A model generated the notes under the pieces. It was not told the DNA's origin. It was given only the letters and a program-made list of their open reading frames with translations, and ran no database searches. Positions 8,906 through 16,627 of a stretch of DNA of 64,000 nt are shown one piece after another; the first letter of the stretch is position 1, and every line of letters starts with the position of its first letter. Made by a program: the position numbers and the translations under genes. The stretch comes from Mucilaginibacter flavidus (GTDB lineage: Bacteria > Bacteroidota > Bacteroidia > Sphingobacteriales > Sphingobacteriaceae), in assembly GCF_024055575.1 (NCBI RefSeq), contig NZ_JAMXOE010000017.1, positions 1 to 64,000 of the forward strand. The letters are read 5' to 3'.

Positions 8906-9478
8906 ATGAATTTTAACGACATGTTGAAGAAAAAAAAGAAAGAACCAGTGGAGAACACCGAAGAAATAAATACAACTGTGAATGAAAACGAGCAGGATAT
9001 AGATCAGCAGGCCGATGAAAATGTAACCTCGCCGGTTGATACGCTAAAACAAGAACTGTCGCTTGCAAATGATAAATACTTGCGCTTATATGCAGAGTTT
9101 GATAACTTCCGCAGGCGTACTATCAAAGAGCGTGAGGAAGACAGGAAATTGGAAGGTAAAGACCTTATTGTTTCGTTGCTGCCGGTGCTGGACGATTTTG
9201 AGCGTGCGTCGCGCGCGATGGAAACTGCAACCGATATTGCCCCGGTTAAAGAAGGCGTTGCGCTTATACAGAACAAATTAAAAAATGCGCTTACCAAACA
9301 TGGTCTGAAAGAAATGGAATCTATAGGTACCACTTTCGACCCTGATTTACAGGAAGCCATCACCAATATACCAGCCCCTACCGACGACCTGAAGGGCAAA
9401 GTAGTTGACGAAATGGAAAAAGGTTATTTGTTGAATGACAGGGTAGTGCGTTTTGCAAAAGTAATAGTTGGAGCGTAA
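8906..9478 (+). CDS. grpE: Nucleotide exchange factor GrpE
   Basis: 190 residues from the ATG at 8906 (MNFNDMLKKKKKEPVEN); an in-frame TTG at 8891 is a less likely start. A charged N-terminal region is followed by the coiled-coil (LKQELSLANDKYLRLYAEFD) and the C-terminal beta domain with GTTFDPDLQEAI and RVVRFAKVIVG. GrpE releases ADP from DnaK. dnaJ follows on the same strand after a 160-base spacer that holds a word array. dnaK is not in the window. Confidence 0.95.
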   Translation: MNFNDMLKKKKKEPVENTEEINTTVNENEQDIDQQADENVTSPVDTLKQELSLANDKYLRLYAEFDNFRRRTIKEREEDRKLEGKDLIVSLLPVLDDFERASRAMETATDIAPVKEGVALIQNKLKNALTKHGLKEMESIGTTFDPDLQEAITNIPAPTDDLKGKVVDEMEKGYLLNDRVVRFAKVIVGA

Positions 9479-9632
9479 GTTAATTAGTGAATTGGTGATT
9501 TAGTGAGTTAGTGACTGGCCAACCAGTTAATTCGCTAAATCACTAATTAATTTAAACATATATTGAAAAAAGAATTATCGGATCGGAATTGGGTTTAACT
9601 CACTCAATCACTAATTCAGTAATTCAATAATT
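9477..9632. repeat. Word array TTAGTGA / TCACTAA, inverted arms
   Basis: The left arm has AATTAGTGAATTGGTGATTTAG and TTAGTGACTGG, the right arm CCAGTTAATTCGC, AAATCACTAATTAATT and, after a gap, CTCAATCACTAATTCAG. The arms are reverse complements and fill the grpE-dnaJ spacer. Confidence 0.7.
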
Positions 9633-9640
9633 ATTCCCCC

Positions 9641-10807
9641 ATGTCTAAAAGAGATTACTACGATGTGCTTGGCGTAGCAAAAGGTGCCGATGCAGATGAG
9701 ATAAAAAAGGCTTATCGCAAAATGGCCATAAAATATCACCCGGATAAAAATGAGGGTGACAAAGCTGCCGAAGATAAGTTTAAGGAAGCGGCCGAGGCAT
9801 ACGAGGTTTTAAGTAATCCCGAAAAACGTCAGCGTTATGACCAGTTTGGTCACTCAGCCAATGCACATTCGGCCAACGGCGGCGGTTTTGGCGGCGGCGG
9901 CATGGATATGAACGACATATTCAGCCAGTTTGGCGATATATTTGGCGGCGGCAGTCCGTTCGAAGGCTTTTTTGGCGGCGGTGGCAGGCAAAGCAGCGGT
10001 GGCGGCAGGCGTGTTCAGCGCGGCAGCAACCTGCGCATTAAAGTACGCCTGACGCTTGAAGAAATAGCCAATGGCGCCGAGAAGAAGATAAAGGTAAACA
10101 AGCAGATTGTCTGTAAAACCTGCGACGGCACCGGCGCAAAAGATAAAGCATCGTTCCAAACCTGTAAAACATGTGGCGGCCAGGGCGCAGTGCGCAGGGT
10201 TACCAACACTATTTTGGGCCAGATGCAAACCACCAGCACCTGCCCTACCTGTAACGGCGAAGGCTCAACGATCACTTCTAAATGTACCGTTTGTCATGGT
10301 GACGGTGTTGTACGCGGCGAAGAAACCATCAGCATAAATATACCTGCAGGCGTAAGCGAAGGCATGCAGCTCAGCATGAGCGGCAAAGGTAACTCGGCCC
10401 CACGCGGCGGTGTACCGGGCGACTTAATCATACTGATTGAAGAAATCCCTCACGAAACCCTTAAGCGCGACGGCAACAATGTAATATACGATTTACACGT
10501 AAACTTTGTAGACGCCACCCTCGGCACCAGTGTTGAAGTGCCAACCATTGATGGCAAGGTTAAAATAAAGTTAGACCCCGGAACCCAGAGCGGCAAAATA
10601 CTCCGTCTAAAAAGCAAAGGCGTACCCGAAGTAAACTCCTACCGCCGCGGCGACCAGCTGGTACACATCAACATCTGGACACCAAAGGCCCTTAGCCGCG
10701 AAGAGCGCGAGCTATTGGAAAAGCTGCAAAGCTCGCCGAATTTTAAGCCTAACCCAGGCAAGAATGAAAAGAGTTTCTTCGAAAGAATGAAAGAGTACTT
10801 TGAGTAA
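9641..10807 (+). CDS. dnaJ: Chaperone protein DnaJ (type I Hsp40)
   Basis: 388 residues. A J domain (1-70, with HPD in KYHPDKN) is followed by a Gly/Phe-rich linker (about 75-125), four CxxCxGxG-type zinc repeats (CKTCDGTGA, CKTCGGQGA, CPTCNGEGS, CTVCHGDGV; about 155-225), and the C-terminal substrate-binding domains. It stimulates DnaK ATPase and binds unfolded proteins; it works with the GrpE encoded just upstream. The C-terminus GKNEKSFFERMKEYFE is repeated in diverged form 0.87 kb downstream (11629-11679). Confidence 0.97.
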   Translation: MSKRDYYDVLGVAKGADADEIKKAYRKMAIKYHPDKNEGDKAAEDKFKEAAEAYEVLSNPEKRQRYDQFGHSANAHSANGGGFGGGGMDMNDIFSQFGDIFGGGSPFEGFFGGGGRQSSGGGRRVQRGSNLRIKVRLTLEEIANGAEKKIKVNKQIVCKTCDGTGAKDKASFQTCKTCGGQGAVRRVTNTILGQMQTTSTCPTCNGEGSTITSKCTVCHGDGVVRGEETISINIPAGVSEGMQLSMSGKGNSAPRGGVPGDLIILIEEIPHETLKRDGNNVIYDLHVNFVDATLGTSVEVPTIDGKVKIKLDPGTQSGKILRLKSKGVPEVNSYRRGDQLVHINIWTPKALSREERELLEKLQSSPNFKPNPGKNEKSFFERMKEYFE

Positions 10808-10811
10808 GGCA

Positions 10812-10853
10812 TAGTCCGAAAGTCGGAAAGGCCGAAAGTCCGGAAGATAAAAT
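10812..10853. repeat. TCCGAAAGTCGG word array
   Basis: GTCCGAAAGTCGGAAAGGCC and CGAAAGTCCGGAAG directly follow the dnaJ stop. The same word follows the second dnaJ tail at 11683 and recurs at six further sites in the window. Confidence 0.7.
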
Positions 10854-10887
10854 TAGAGAAAGTTAAAAAATAAAGGCAGGAAAGCCT

Positions 10888-10926
10888 GAAAGCCTGAAAT
10901 TCTAATAATTTCAGGCTTTCTTGTTT
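10888..10926 (+). terminator. Terminator after dnaJ
   Basis: A perfect 12-base stem, GAAAGCCTGAAA (10888-10899) and TTTCAGGCTTTC (10909-10920), with a 9-base loop, followed by TTGTTT. Intrinsic terminator of the grpE-dnaJ region. Confidence 0.85.
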
Positions 10927-10971
10927 ATAATTATTAAGTTTAATCTTATTTAAAAAACTGCACTTATTTTT

Positions 10972-11574
10972 ATGAAGGTTAATCTAAAAACAAACCTGGT
11001 TGTAATAATTTTAACAATTATTTACGGGCTTCTTATTGTAACGTCGCTTTTTATAAAAGATGGTAGCGAATCAGGAACATATACATTGCTTTTTACATTG
11101 GATATCGGATTGAAAACTTTATTCGCTTTGCTCCTATTTTATTTAACAAGGGTATTGATTGCCTTTAATGAAAAGAAATCAATAGTAATAGCTTTCATAA
11201 TGTATACTTTCATACAAACTATTTACCTTATAGACGACATTATGCCTGGTTTGGTATTCATAGGCGGCTATATCTTTTTACTTGAAATGCTAACATTCCT
11301 TACAGTTACTTATTTATTTATCCAGATATTCAGAATTCAAAACCCGCATATAGGACTATCGTTTAGATTATTTGGTGTAAGTATTTTTATTTTATTTCTT
11401 AAAGAAATGATAGTGCCGATGATATTCAGGAATTCCTCCTTTCTGGAGAACACCAATAATCTGCAATTTTTAGACATCATTAAATCGCTAACCATTCTTT
11501 TTATATTAAAAAGGGTTGCTGAATTCCTTAAAAATAGAGATGATCAAAGTCTACAAGTCAGTCTTAAGTTGTGA
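10972..11574 (+). CDS. AT-rich membrane protein of unknown function
   Basis: 200 residues beginning MKVNLKTNLVVIILTIIYGL, with five or six hydrophobic segments spread over the whole length. No conserved motif is recognised. It is visibly richer in A and T than dnaJ or the genes around it, and it sits exactly between the intact dnaJ 3' end and a second diverged dnaJ 3' end. That position and base composition suggest it was acquired. The frame after its stop codon reads straight into the dnaJ-like tail. Confidence 0.75.
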   Translation: MKVNLKTNLVVIILTIIYGLLIVTSLFIKDGSESGTYTLLFTLDIGLKTLFALLLFYLTRVLIAFNEKKSIVIAFIMYTFIQTIYLIDDIMPGLVFIGGYIFLLEMLTFLTVTYLFIQIFRIQNPHIGLSFRLFGVSIFILFLKEMIVPMIFRNSSFLENTNNLQFLDIIKSLTILFILKRVAEFLKNRDDQSLQVSLKL

Positions 11575-11679
11575 AGCATTCAGTCTAGCGAAAGCTACAT
11601 AGTTCCTAAAAGTGTAAACTCTTTTCCGGGCAAAAACGACAAAAGTCTTTTCGAGCGGATGAAGGAGTATTTTGAGTAG
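11575..11679 (+). pseudogene. Second, diverged 3' end of dnaJ (remnant)
   Basis: In frame after the TGA of the preceding gene, 34 codons end in GKNDKSLFERMKEYFE and TAG. The intact DnaJ ends in GKNEKSFFERMKEYFE, so 14 of 16 residues match. Many of the differences at DNA level are synonymous (for example AGA/CGG, GAA/GAG, TAC/TAT), which shows the tail diverged while it still coded for protein. The short stretch QSS before it also matches. No start codon or rest of the gene is present. Likely a scar of replacement or insertion at dnaJ. Confidence 0.85.
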
Positions 11680-11682
11680 GGA

Positions 11683-11722
11683 TTCCGAAAGTCGGAAAAG
11701 TCAGTAGAGACCGAAAGATAGA
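11683..11722. repeat. TCCGAAAGTCGG word array after the dnaJ remnant
   Basis: ATTCCGAAAGTCGGAAAAGTC and GACCGAAAGAT follow the remnant stop codon exactly as they follow the intact dnaJ stop, so the duplication includes the 3' flank. Confidence 0.65.
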
Positions 11723-11728
11723 TAAGGG

Positions 11729-11766
11729 AAAGCCCAAAGTTGTTATTGACTTTGGGCTTTTTGTTT
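11729..11766 (+). terminator. Terminator after the dnaJ remnant
   Basis: A perfect 12-base stem AAAGCCCAAAGT / ACTTTGGGCTTT with an 8-base loop, followed by a T-rich tract. A nearly identical hairpin lies at 13037-13068, so the sialidase-like gene is bracketed by the two. Confidence 0.85.
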
Positions 11767-11801
11767 GGCATGATTTATTATATTGCGATACATCCGGCAA
11801 T

Positions 11802-12965
11802 ATGTACTTCGATATCAAATTTAGATTTACCGTAGCTTTACTGTTTTGTTGTTCTTTTGGCTTCTCTCAACCTAATGACATTAGTAACAGCTATCAAACA
11901 AAATCGGGTATAGCGCATTTGAAAATTGAGCGGTCGATGATCTATACGCCGGGCAAAGACTGGCTGTACAACCATCACCCGTCCATTATTCATTTTAAAG
12001 GTAAGTTTATAGCCATTTGGTCTGATGGGTTAATTGACGAAGATTCACCAGGCCAAAGGGTAGTTTATGCAACTTCGGCAGATTTCTTTCATTGGTCTGC
12101 TGCAACGCCGCTTGCATTACCCACAAAAATAAATGACACATTAACGGTACTTACTGCAGCCGGTTTATACCAACATAAAGGAACGCTGGTGGCCTATTAT
12201 GGTGAATACACACACAACCGGCAAAACACACATCTTTGGGCAAAAACGAGTAAAGATGGTGAGCATTGGAGCCAGCCCATTGATCTTCATCTACCGCTGA
12301 TCCCGAATCACGGCCCCGAGCCAACAAAAAACGGAAGATTAATTATAAGCGGTAATTTCTTATTCCCTTATACCGATGATCCTTATGGAATATCTGGCTG
12401 GAAGATTAGCAGTCCCTACCCAGACTCCCTTTATAAACAAGATAATTCGGCCGCTTTTTATACCCCGGCTGCAAAACTTGGCTTACCCCCACTTTGTGAG
12501 GGTGCCTTTTTTCAGACTGACGACATCATATTGCACATGTTATTGCGTGTTACCGGCAAAGGCTGGAAGGGCCGGTTGTGGGTAACCGAAAGCAAGGATA
12601 ATGGCGAATCATGGTCCAGGCCAATAGAAACCCCCTTTTCCGACAATGACAGCAAGTTCCATTTTGGCCGCCTGCCTGATAAACGCTTTTACTACGTTGG
12701 CATACCGGATACCCTGCATCATTACGAACGTAACCCATTGGTGCTGTCCTTATCAACTAACGGCAAAAAATTCAATAAAAATTACATTATAGCCGATGAA
12801 CCATATCATCTTAAAAAAGAGGGCCTATGGAAAGGCGGACAATATGGTTACCCACATACCATTATTTACAAGAACTATATGTATGTGGTAATTTCCCGGC
12901 AAAAGGAATCAATTGAGGTGCTGAGGTTTGGGTTGAAGGGATTGGGGGAGCACCCAACGTTTTAG
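11802..12965 (+). CDS. Secreted sialidase-like beta-propeller protein
   Basis: 387 residues with a signal peptide (hydrophobic stretch to about residue 28, GFSQ). Two Asp-box motifs are visible, SKDGEHWSQ and SKDNGESWSRP, and a third weaker one (STNGKKF), as in six-bladed exo-sialidase or glycoside-hydrolase propellers. Such proteins clip or bind glycans outside the cytoplasm. Catalytic residues of true sialidases cannot be assigned with confidence, so the substrate is open. Bracketed by two near-identical hairpins, and no glycan-utilisation (SusCD) genes are nearby. Confidence 0.75.
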   Translation: MYFDIKFRFTVALLFCCSFGFSQPNDISNSYQTKSGIAHLKIERSMIYTPGKDWLYNHHPSIIHFKGKFIAIWSDGLIDEDSPGQRVVYATSADFFHWSAATPLALPTKINDTLTVLTAAGLYQHKGTLVAYYGEYTHNRQNTHLWAKTSKDGEHWSQPIDLHLPLIPNHGPEPTKNGRLIISGNFLFPYTDDPYGISGWKISSPYPDSLYKQDNSAAFYTPAAKLGLPPLCEGAFFQTDDIILHMLLRVTGKGWKGRLWVTESKDNGESWSRPIETPFSDNDSKFHFGRLPDKRFYYVGIPDTLHHYERNPLVLSLSTNGKKFNKNYIIADEPYHLKKEGLWKGGQYGYPHTIIYKNYMYVVISRQKESIEVLRFGLKGLGEHPTF

Positions 12966-13036
12966 GGGGGGGGATTTAAGTAGCTTTGCAAAAACGGAAA
13001 TCAATACGGCTATTTTTCTTTTTTTTCGTTAAAAAG

Positions 13037-13068
13037 AAGCCCAAAGCTGTGATTAACTTTGGGCCTTT
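13037..13068. terminator. Bidirectional terminator between convergent genes
   Basis: AAGCCCAAAG (13037-13046) pairs with CTTTGGGCC (13057-13065). It has a T-rich tract on both sides, the better one on the minus strand. It separates the sialidase-like gene from the converging HD-Pnk gene. Confidence 0.8.
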
Positions 13069-13070
13069 GA

Positions 13071-14177
13071 TTATTCAACGTGGTAAGTTACATCGTGTGC
13101 CTCCCAGCGGGCCGGCACCTCGAGTTTATCAATCAGTTTTTCCATAACCGCATTAGGTACCATTTCCTCGCGGTCACGGTTTTGTTTATGGAGATGCTGA
13201 TAGGGCACCTCGATATAAACGATTTTAACTTTGGCCTTGTAGGTTAAGAATAAATCTATTAGTTGAAGTCGCATTTGCCGGGTTGTGTTAGTGGCATTCC
13301 AGATAAAACCCTCTCCTTTTCTTAAAAACACCCGTGCCTGTTCTTTTGCCTCCTGTATTACCTGGCCGTTGCCTGTTTTATCAGTTGGCGAAATACCTTT
13401 CTTAACCCGTATATCATCCAACGAAACTACAGGCATATCAGGATAATGCTTTTTGACAAACGTATTTTTACCAGCGCCCGGAAGCCCGCTTAATAAAATT
13501 ACTTCTGCGGCAGTTTGCTCAAAGGGAACATAATCGACAGCACTATTTTCATGATTAGCGTAATACATTAACGCATCTTCGGATTCAAATGCTCTGGGCG
13601 TTCCCCAGCAATTTTGCTCACGGCAATACGCTTCAAAGCAATCGATCCTGTATAGCATTTCATCCTGGTCGTTACAGACACGGCCTAGCATATCTGCTTT
13701 GGCCAGTAAAGCAAGCCATTCGGTGTTTACTTCCATACTTGCCATTATCAGCGCCTTCAAAGGATCTGGTTTTTCGAATATCCAAATCGGCAACCCATGA
13801 TACCGTACCAGGCCAACAACTTGTTCGCGTATGGCGAACGGTGCAGGCACATCCCTGTAAAGTATCTGCCTTGCTGTCATCGCTCCTTTCCGTGCATGCC
13901 CGTTCGATGTGATTCTGCCATCTGATTCAATTACTGTGGTGCTATATTTTTCGACATCATGCAGTAAAGCAGCCGCCCAAAGTATTTCCTGTTCCTGCAA
14001 GCCCAAGCGCTGAAAGGAATTTTCGACCACAAGCGCGCTTAATACCATTTGCGCGTGAACGCCCACGTTACCTTCAGCATGATAGTATGAATCCTGCGGT
14101 ACAGTCTGCATTCGCTGAACCCACTCAAATCGAGTTTCGAGGTGTGCCCAATCTTTAGTCTCACTTAAAGTCCACAT
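13071..14177 (-). CDS. HD-Pnk: HD phosphoesterase plus polynucleotide 5'-kinase
   Basis: 368 residues from ATG 14177. The N-terminal HD domain shows metal-site residues in HDVEK (H73, D74), VRYHGLP and a later Asp in KADMLG. The C-terminal kinase has a P-loop GLPGAGKNT (231-239) and SLDDIR. This order matches HD-Pnk from Runella, a bifunctional enzyme described as removing 2',3'-phosphates and phosphorylating 5'-OH ends of RNA or DNA (established for that protein, from memory). It overlaps the RNA ligase by 17 bases, so healing and sealing are encoded together. Confidence 0.88.
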   Translation of the reverse strand: MWTLSETKDWAHLETRFEWVQRMQTVPQDSYYHAEGNVGVHAQMVLSALVVENSFQRLGLQEQEILWAAALLHDVEKYSTTVIESDGRITSNGHARKGAMTARQILYRDVPAPFAIREQVVGLVRYHGLPIWIFEKPDPLKALIMASMEVNTEWLALLAKADMLGRVCNDQDEMLYRIDCFEAYCREQNCWGTPRAFESEDALMYYANHENSAVDYVPFEQTAAEVILLSGLPGAGKNTFVKKHYPDMPVVSLDDIRVKKGISPTDKTGNGQVIQEAKEQARVFLRKGEGFIWNATNTTRQMRLQLIDLFLTYKAKVKIVYIEVPYQHLHKQNRDREEMVPNAVMEKLIDKLEVPARWEAHDVTYHVE

Positions 14178-14871
14178 AGCCACCTCCTTCGTTTATTAAT
14201 CCCGCGCGCTTCCAGTTGCGCGTCCAATGCTGGTCTGTTTTCACATGTCCTTTTCTAACATATTTAAAAACATTATCAGCAAAGTCGTTAACGCTGTATC
14301 CTTCGGCGTTCCGGGTTACAATTCCTTCAATGGTTGCCGGCGCCTGGGTTTGTATATCAAAAGGCTCGAATGTCCCCCTGCTTGTCGTTAATGCCAAAAA
14401 GTCTTTTTCAAATACAATTTGGTCAGCCGGGGTTTTCAAAGTACTTATCACAGGTACAACGGGTAAGCCTATCATATCGGCATAAAATTTCGTTTCGTCC
14501 CAGCCCAGCCATCGGTCGTTCTCCCTGATACCAAACACATAAAAATGATGTTCTAGGTTTCGGTATTCAATTGAATGAATAGCGTAAAGGTTTTCGACAA
14601 AAATCTCTAACGACCCTAAGTCATTTTTAATTAATTGCCAAAAACGCCGTATGCTTTCGCTCCATGCAGATGTTGTTGGTGCAGCGTGCGAACGCGCAAA
14701 TACGCCGTATTTCGACAGGCAATTATTTTCGCCATCAAGTTTTTCGGTATGAATTAAATTGGGAATCTTTTGAAGATGCTCCCAGTAGTCGTGCTTAATT
14801 CTGTCGTCGCTGGTTGTTCCGGGCGAAAACGGGTAATGATAAGTACGACCATATTTTTGTGAAATAGCCAT
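14161..14871 (-). CDS. RNA ligase (nucleotidyltransferase family)
   Basis: 236 residues from ATG 14871 (MAISQKYGRTYHYPFSPGTT); an ATG 60 bases earlier adds an atypical leader. Nucleotidyltransferase motifs are in order: motif I KLDGEN (Lys44 the expected adenylylated lysine), ARSH, IIIa FYVFGI, IV TIEGIVTR and V VFKYVRK. It should join 3'-OH and 5'-phosphate RNA ends using ATP. The C-terminus carries the ribosome-binding site of the downstream HD-Pnk gene. Together they form an RNA end-healing and sealing operon, possibly for repairing tRNA cleaved under stress or attack. Confidence 0.88.
   Translation of the reverse strand: MAISQKYGRTYHYPFSPGTTSDDRIKHDYWEHLQKIPNLIHTEKLDGENNCLSKYGVFARSHAAPTTSAWSESIRRFWQLIKNDLGSLEIFVENLYAIHSIEYRNLEHHFYVFGIRENDRWLGWDETKFYADMIGLPVVPVISTLKTPADQIVFEKDFLALTTSRGTFEPFDIQTQAPATIEGIVTRNAEGYSVNDFADNVFKYVRKGHVKTDQHWTRNWKRAGLINEGGGYVDFK
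14182..14189 (-). promoter_or_regulatory. Strong Shine-Dalgarno inside the RNA ligase gene
   Basis: AAGGAGGT on the minus strand lies five bases before the HD-Pnk ATG at 14177, within the last codons of the RNA ligase (Glu-Gly-Gly-Gly). Such a perfect site is unusual in this phylum, where most genes here show none. It decides the start and implies coupled translation. Confidence 0.75.
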
Positions 14872-15045
14872 GTTTTTTAAATTAAATAAAAGGAAATAGA
14901 AATCTTTACCTCCCCAGGATGGGAAGGCCATTATACATTTAATATGCTAATGAGATTACATGGCTCAAGGCGTTACAATATTTTTTAACTGCGACAAATA
15001 TAATAATTAAATTTAACACACACGCCCGCCTGGAAAACGCGGGCT

Positions 15046-15229
15046 ATCACGAAGCGTTCCGATGGAACGCAGGGCACACTTGATAATTTGCGGCTACCGA
15101 CGAAGTGTTCCTACGGAACACCAAAAAATTGTCAAGTGTCAAATATTGCTGCTTCCATGTTCCATAGGAACATTTCGTCGGTAGAAAAACAAAGCGATAT
15201 TTCTTCGTTCCATAGGAACGATTCGTGAT
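15046..15229. repeat. Palindrome nested in a palindrome (GTTCC..GGAAC type)
   Basis: The outer element has ends ATCACGAAGCGTTCC and GGAACGATTCGTGAT. An inner element (15094-15184) has ends CTACCGACGAAGTGTTCC and GGAACATTTCGTCGGTAG. All four ends carry a GTTCC-N3-GGAAC hairpin. The arrangement looks like one miniature element inserted in another of the same family. The 374-base spacer holds nothing else recognisable apart from CACTTGA.. / TCAAGTG pieces. Confidence 0.8.
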
Positions 15230-15245
15230 AAACACTTGACAGTCT

Positions 15246-16388
15246 TCAATTGCTCTTCTCCGCCCTCGCAATTTCCTTTTCTCTTCGGTTAATATTCGCC
15301 TCTATCTTATCAATCTTCCGGTTTAGCGCTTCAATTTTGGCTATCCTGTCACTGGTTGAGCCAGTCATCAGGGAACTGCCGGTCGTTTTTCTATGGATGA
15401 TTTTGCCGGCCGGCTGGTGCATTAGCAATGTATTGATTATATCCTGCACCACTTTATAATCCACCTTTTCAATTATGTACGCTTGATTGGTTCCGCCTTC
15501 ATCCCAGCCATTGCTGCCATCCGTGGCTACCGTTATTTTGCCTTTGTGAAGCGTGTACCATTGGCCGTATCCTTTTATGGCAATTAGCACAGCAGTTTCG
15601 TCCCAACTACAGCGTCCCAGCGAATCTTCCTTAGCCATTGGGATAGAAAGCTTAAACACATCTTTTACCGGCGAGTTTTTTATAGAGGCATTACCTATCA
15701 GCGGTAAACCGGCCTTAATCTTCACCCCTATTTCAAACCCGCTGAATATTACCGGCGTACCCCAGTTATCGTATACATTTTTGGAGGCCGGGGCATCTTT
15801 CATAATGTTAAACTCATAGCCCGATGGAAATTTTCCGCCCATAGATACCAGCAGTTTTACCTTTCTTTTCACCAACTCTTTCCCTGTTAACGACGAATAC
15901 CCATCAGCCGTGGTATTTAATAAATTAGACAGGTTGGTTAAAAAGCCAACCGTAACAATAGTTACGCTGTTATCGGGCTGTAGGGCCAATATTTTACGGT
16001 AAAGCGTTACTGCATCAGCCGCTTCAGCGTTTGTTTTTATTTTATGGGGATATTTTGCCAGCAAGGTGTCTGTCCAGTGCTGAAAGTCGCGCAGGTCCTG
16101 GGCATCGCCTTTGGGCACGCCGATTGGGATATTGGGGCGGTTAAAGTAAGTGTTAAATACGTTAAGCACACCTGCCACACCCTCGTATTTGGTACTGGCA
16201 ATGGTAGCCAGTATTTTAGCCTCGCCTTTATCAGCCAGCGCGTGCAAAATAGTTATCGCACCCACATCGTCATAATCAGGCCCCATATCGCTGTCAAAAA
16301 TAATATTCACCCGGGCAGGCTTAGTCTGCGAAAAAGCATTGATCGCGCAGCAAATAAAAAGAACGTACAGGGCGGATTTAAGCTTCAT
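15246..16388 (-). CDS. Secreted nucleoside hydrolase family protein
   Basis: 380 residues with a signal peptide (to about residue 20, INAFSQ). It shows the family's N-terminal calcium-binding motif in the form DSDMGPDYDDVGA, an internal segment SVTIVTVGFLTNLSNLL, and a late Asp in CSWDETAVL. Nucleoside hydrolases cleave the N-glycosidic bond of ribonucleosides. The DSDMG variant and export signal suggest a periplasmic or surface member, with substrate unknown. The C-terminal 60 residues form a charged coiled-coil-like tail rich in Lys and Glu, an addition to the usual length of about 310-330. Confidence 0.85.
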   Translation of the reverse strand: MKLKSALYVLFICCAINAFSQTKPARVNIIFDSDMGPDYDDVGAITILHALADKGEAKILATIASTKYEGVAGVLNVFNTYFNRPNIPIGVPKGDAQDLRDFQHWTDTLLAKYPHKIKTNAEAADAVTLYRKILALQPDNSVTIVTVGFLTNLSNLLNTTADGYSSLTGKELVKRKVKLLVSMGGKFPSGYEFNIMKDAPASKNVYDNWGTPVIFSGFEIGVKIKAGLPLIGNASIKNSPVKDVFKLSIPMAKEDSLGRCSWDETAVLIAIKGYGQWYTLHKGKITVATDGSNGWDEGGTNQAYIIEKVDYKVVQDIINTLLMHQPAGKIIHRKTTGSSLMTGSTSDRIAKIEALNRKIDKIEANINRREKEIARAEKSN

Positions 16389-16394
16389 TTTTAT

Positions 16395-16442
16395 AGAAGT
16401 TGATTGAGTTGTATTAAGTTAGATTGAGTTGATTAAGTTTAA
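16395..16442. repeat. GTTGATTAAGTT word array
   Basis: GTTGATTGAGTTG, GTTAGATTGAGTTGATTAAG repeat directly upstream of the nucleoside hydrolase. The same word is found at 33060-33100, 37697-37717 and, reversed, at 41370-41400. Confidence 0.65.
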
Positions 16443-16627
16443 TACAGCGCATTGTTAAAGGTATCAACAATTAGCTTCCGAAACAATAGGCGTTCGATCC
16501 GGCAAATCGTAACATCATAGACATATTTACAAATAATCCTGTAAATCCTGTAAATCCATAAATCGTGTAACATTTTAAACAAACCCGTATCTTAACCATA
16601 ATTATTAACTAAACAAACCATTCTCAT

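Noticed and set aside
7124..9632. CRISPR arrays
   Set aside because: The repeated words are 6-12 bases, directly abutting, with reverse-complement arms, without unique spacers or cas genes.
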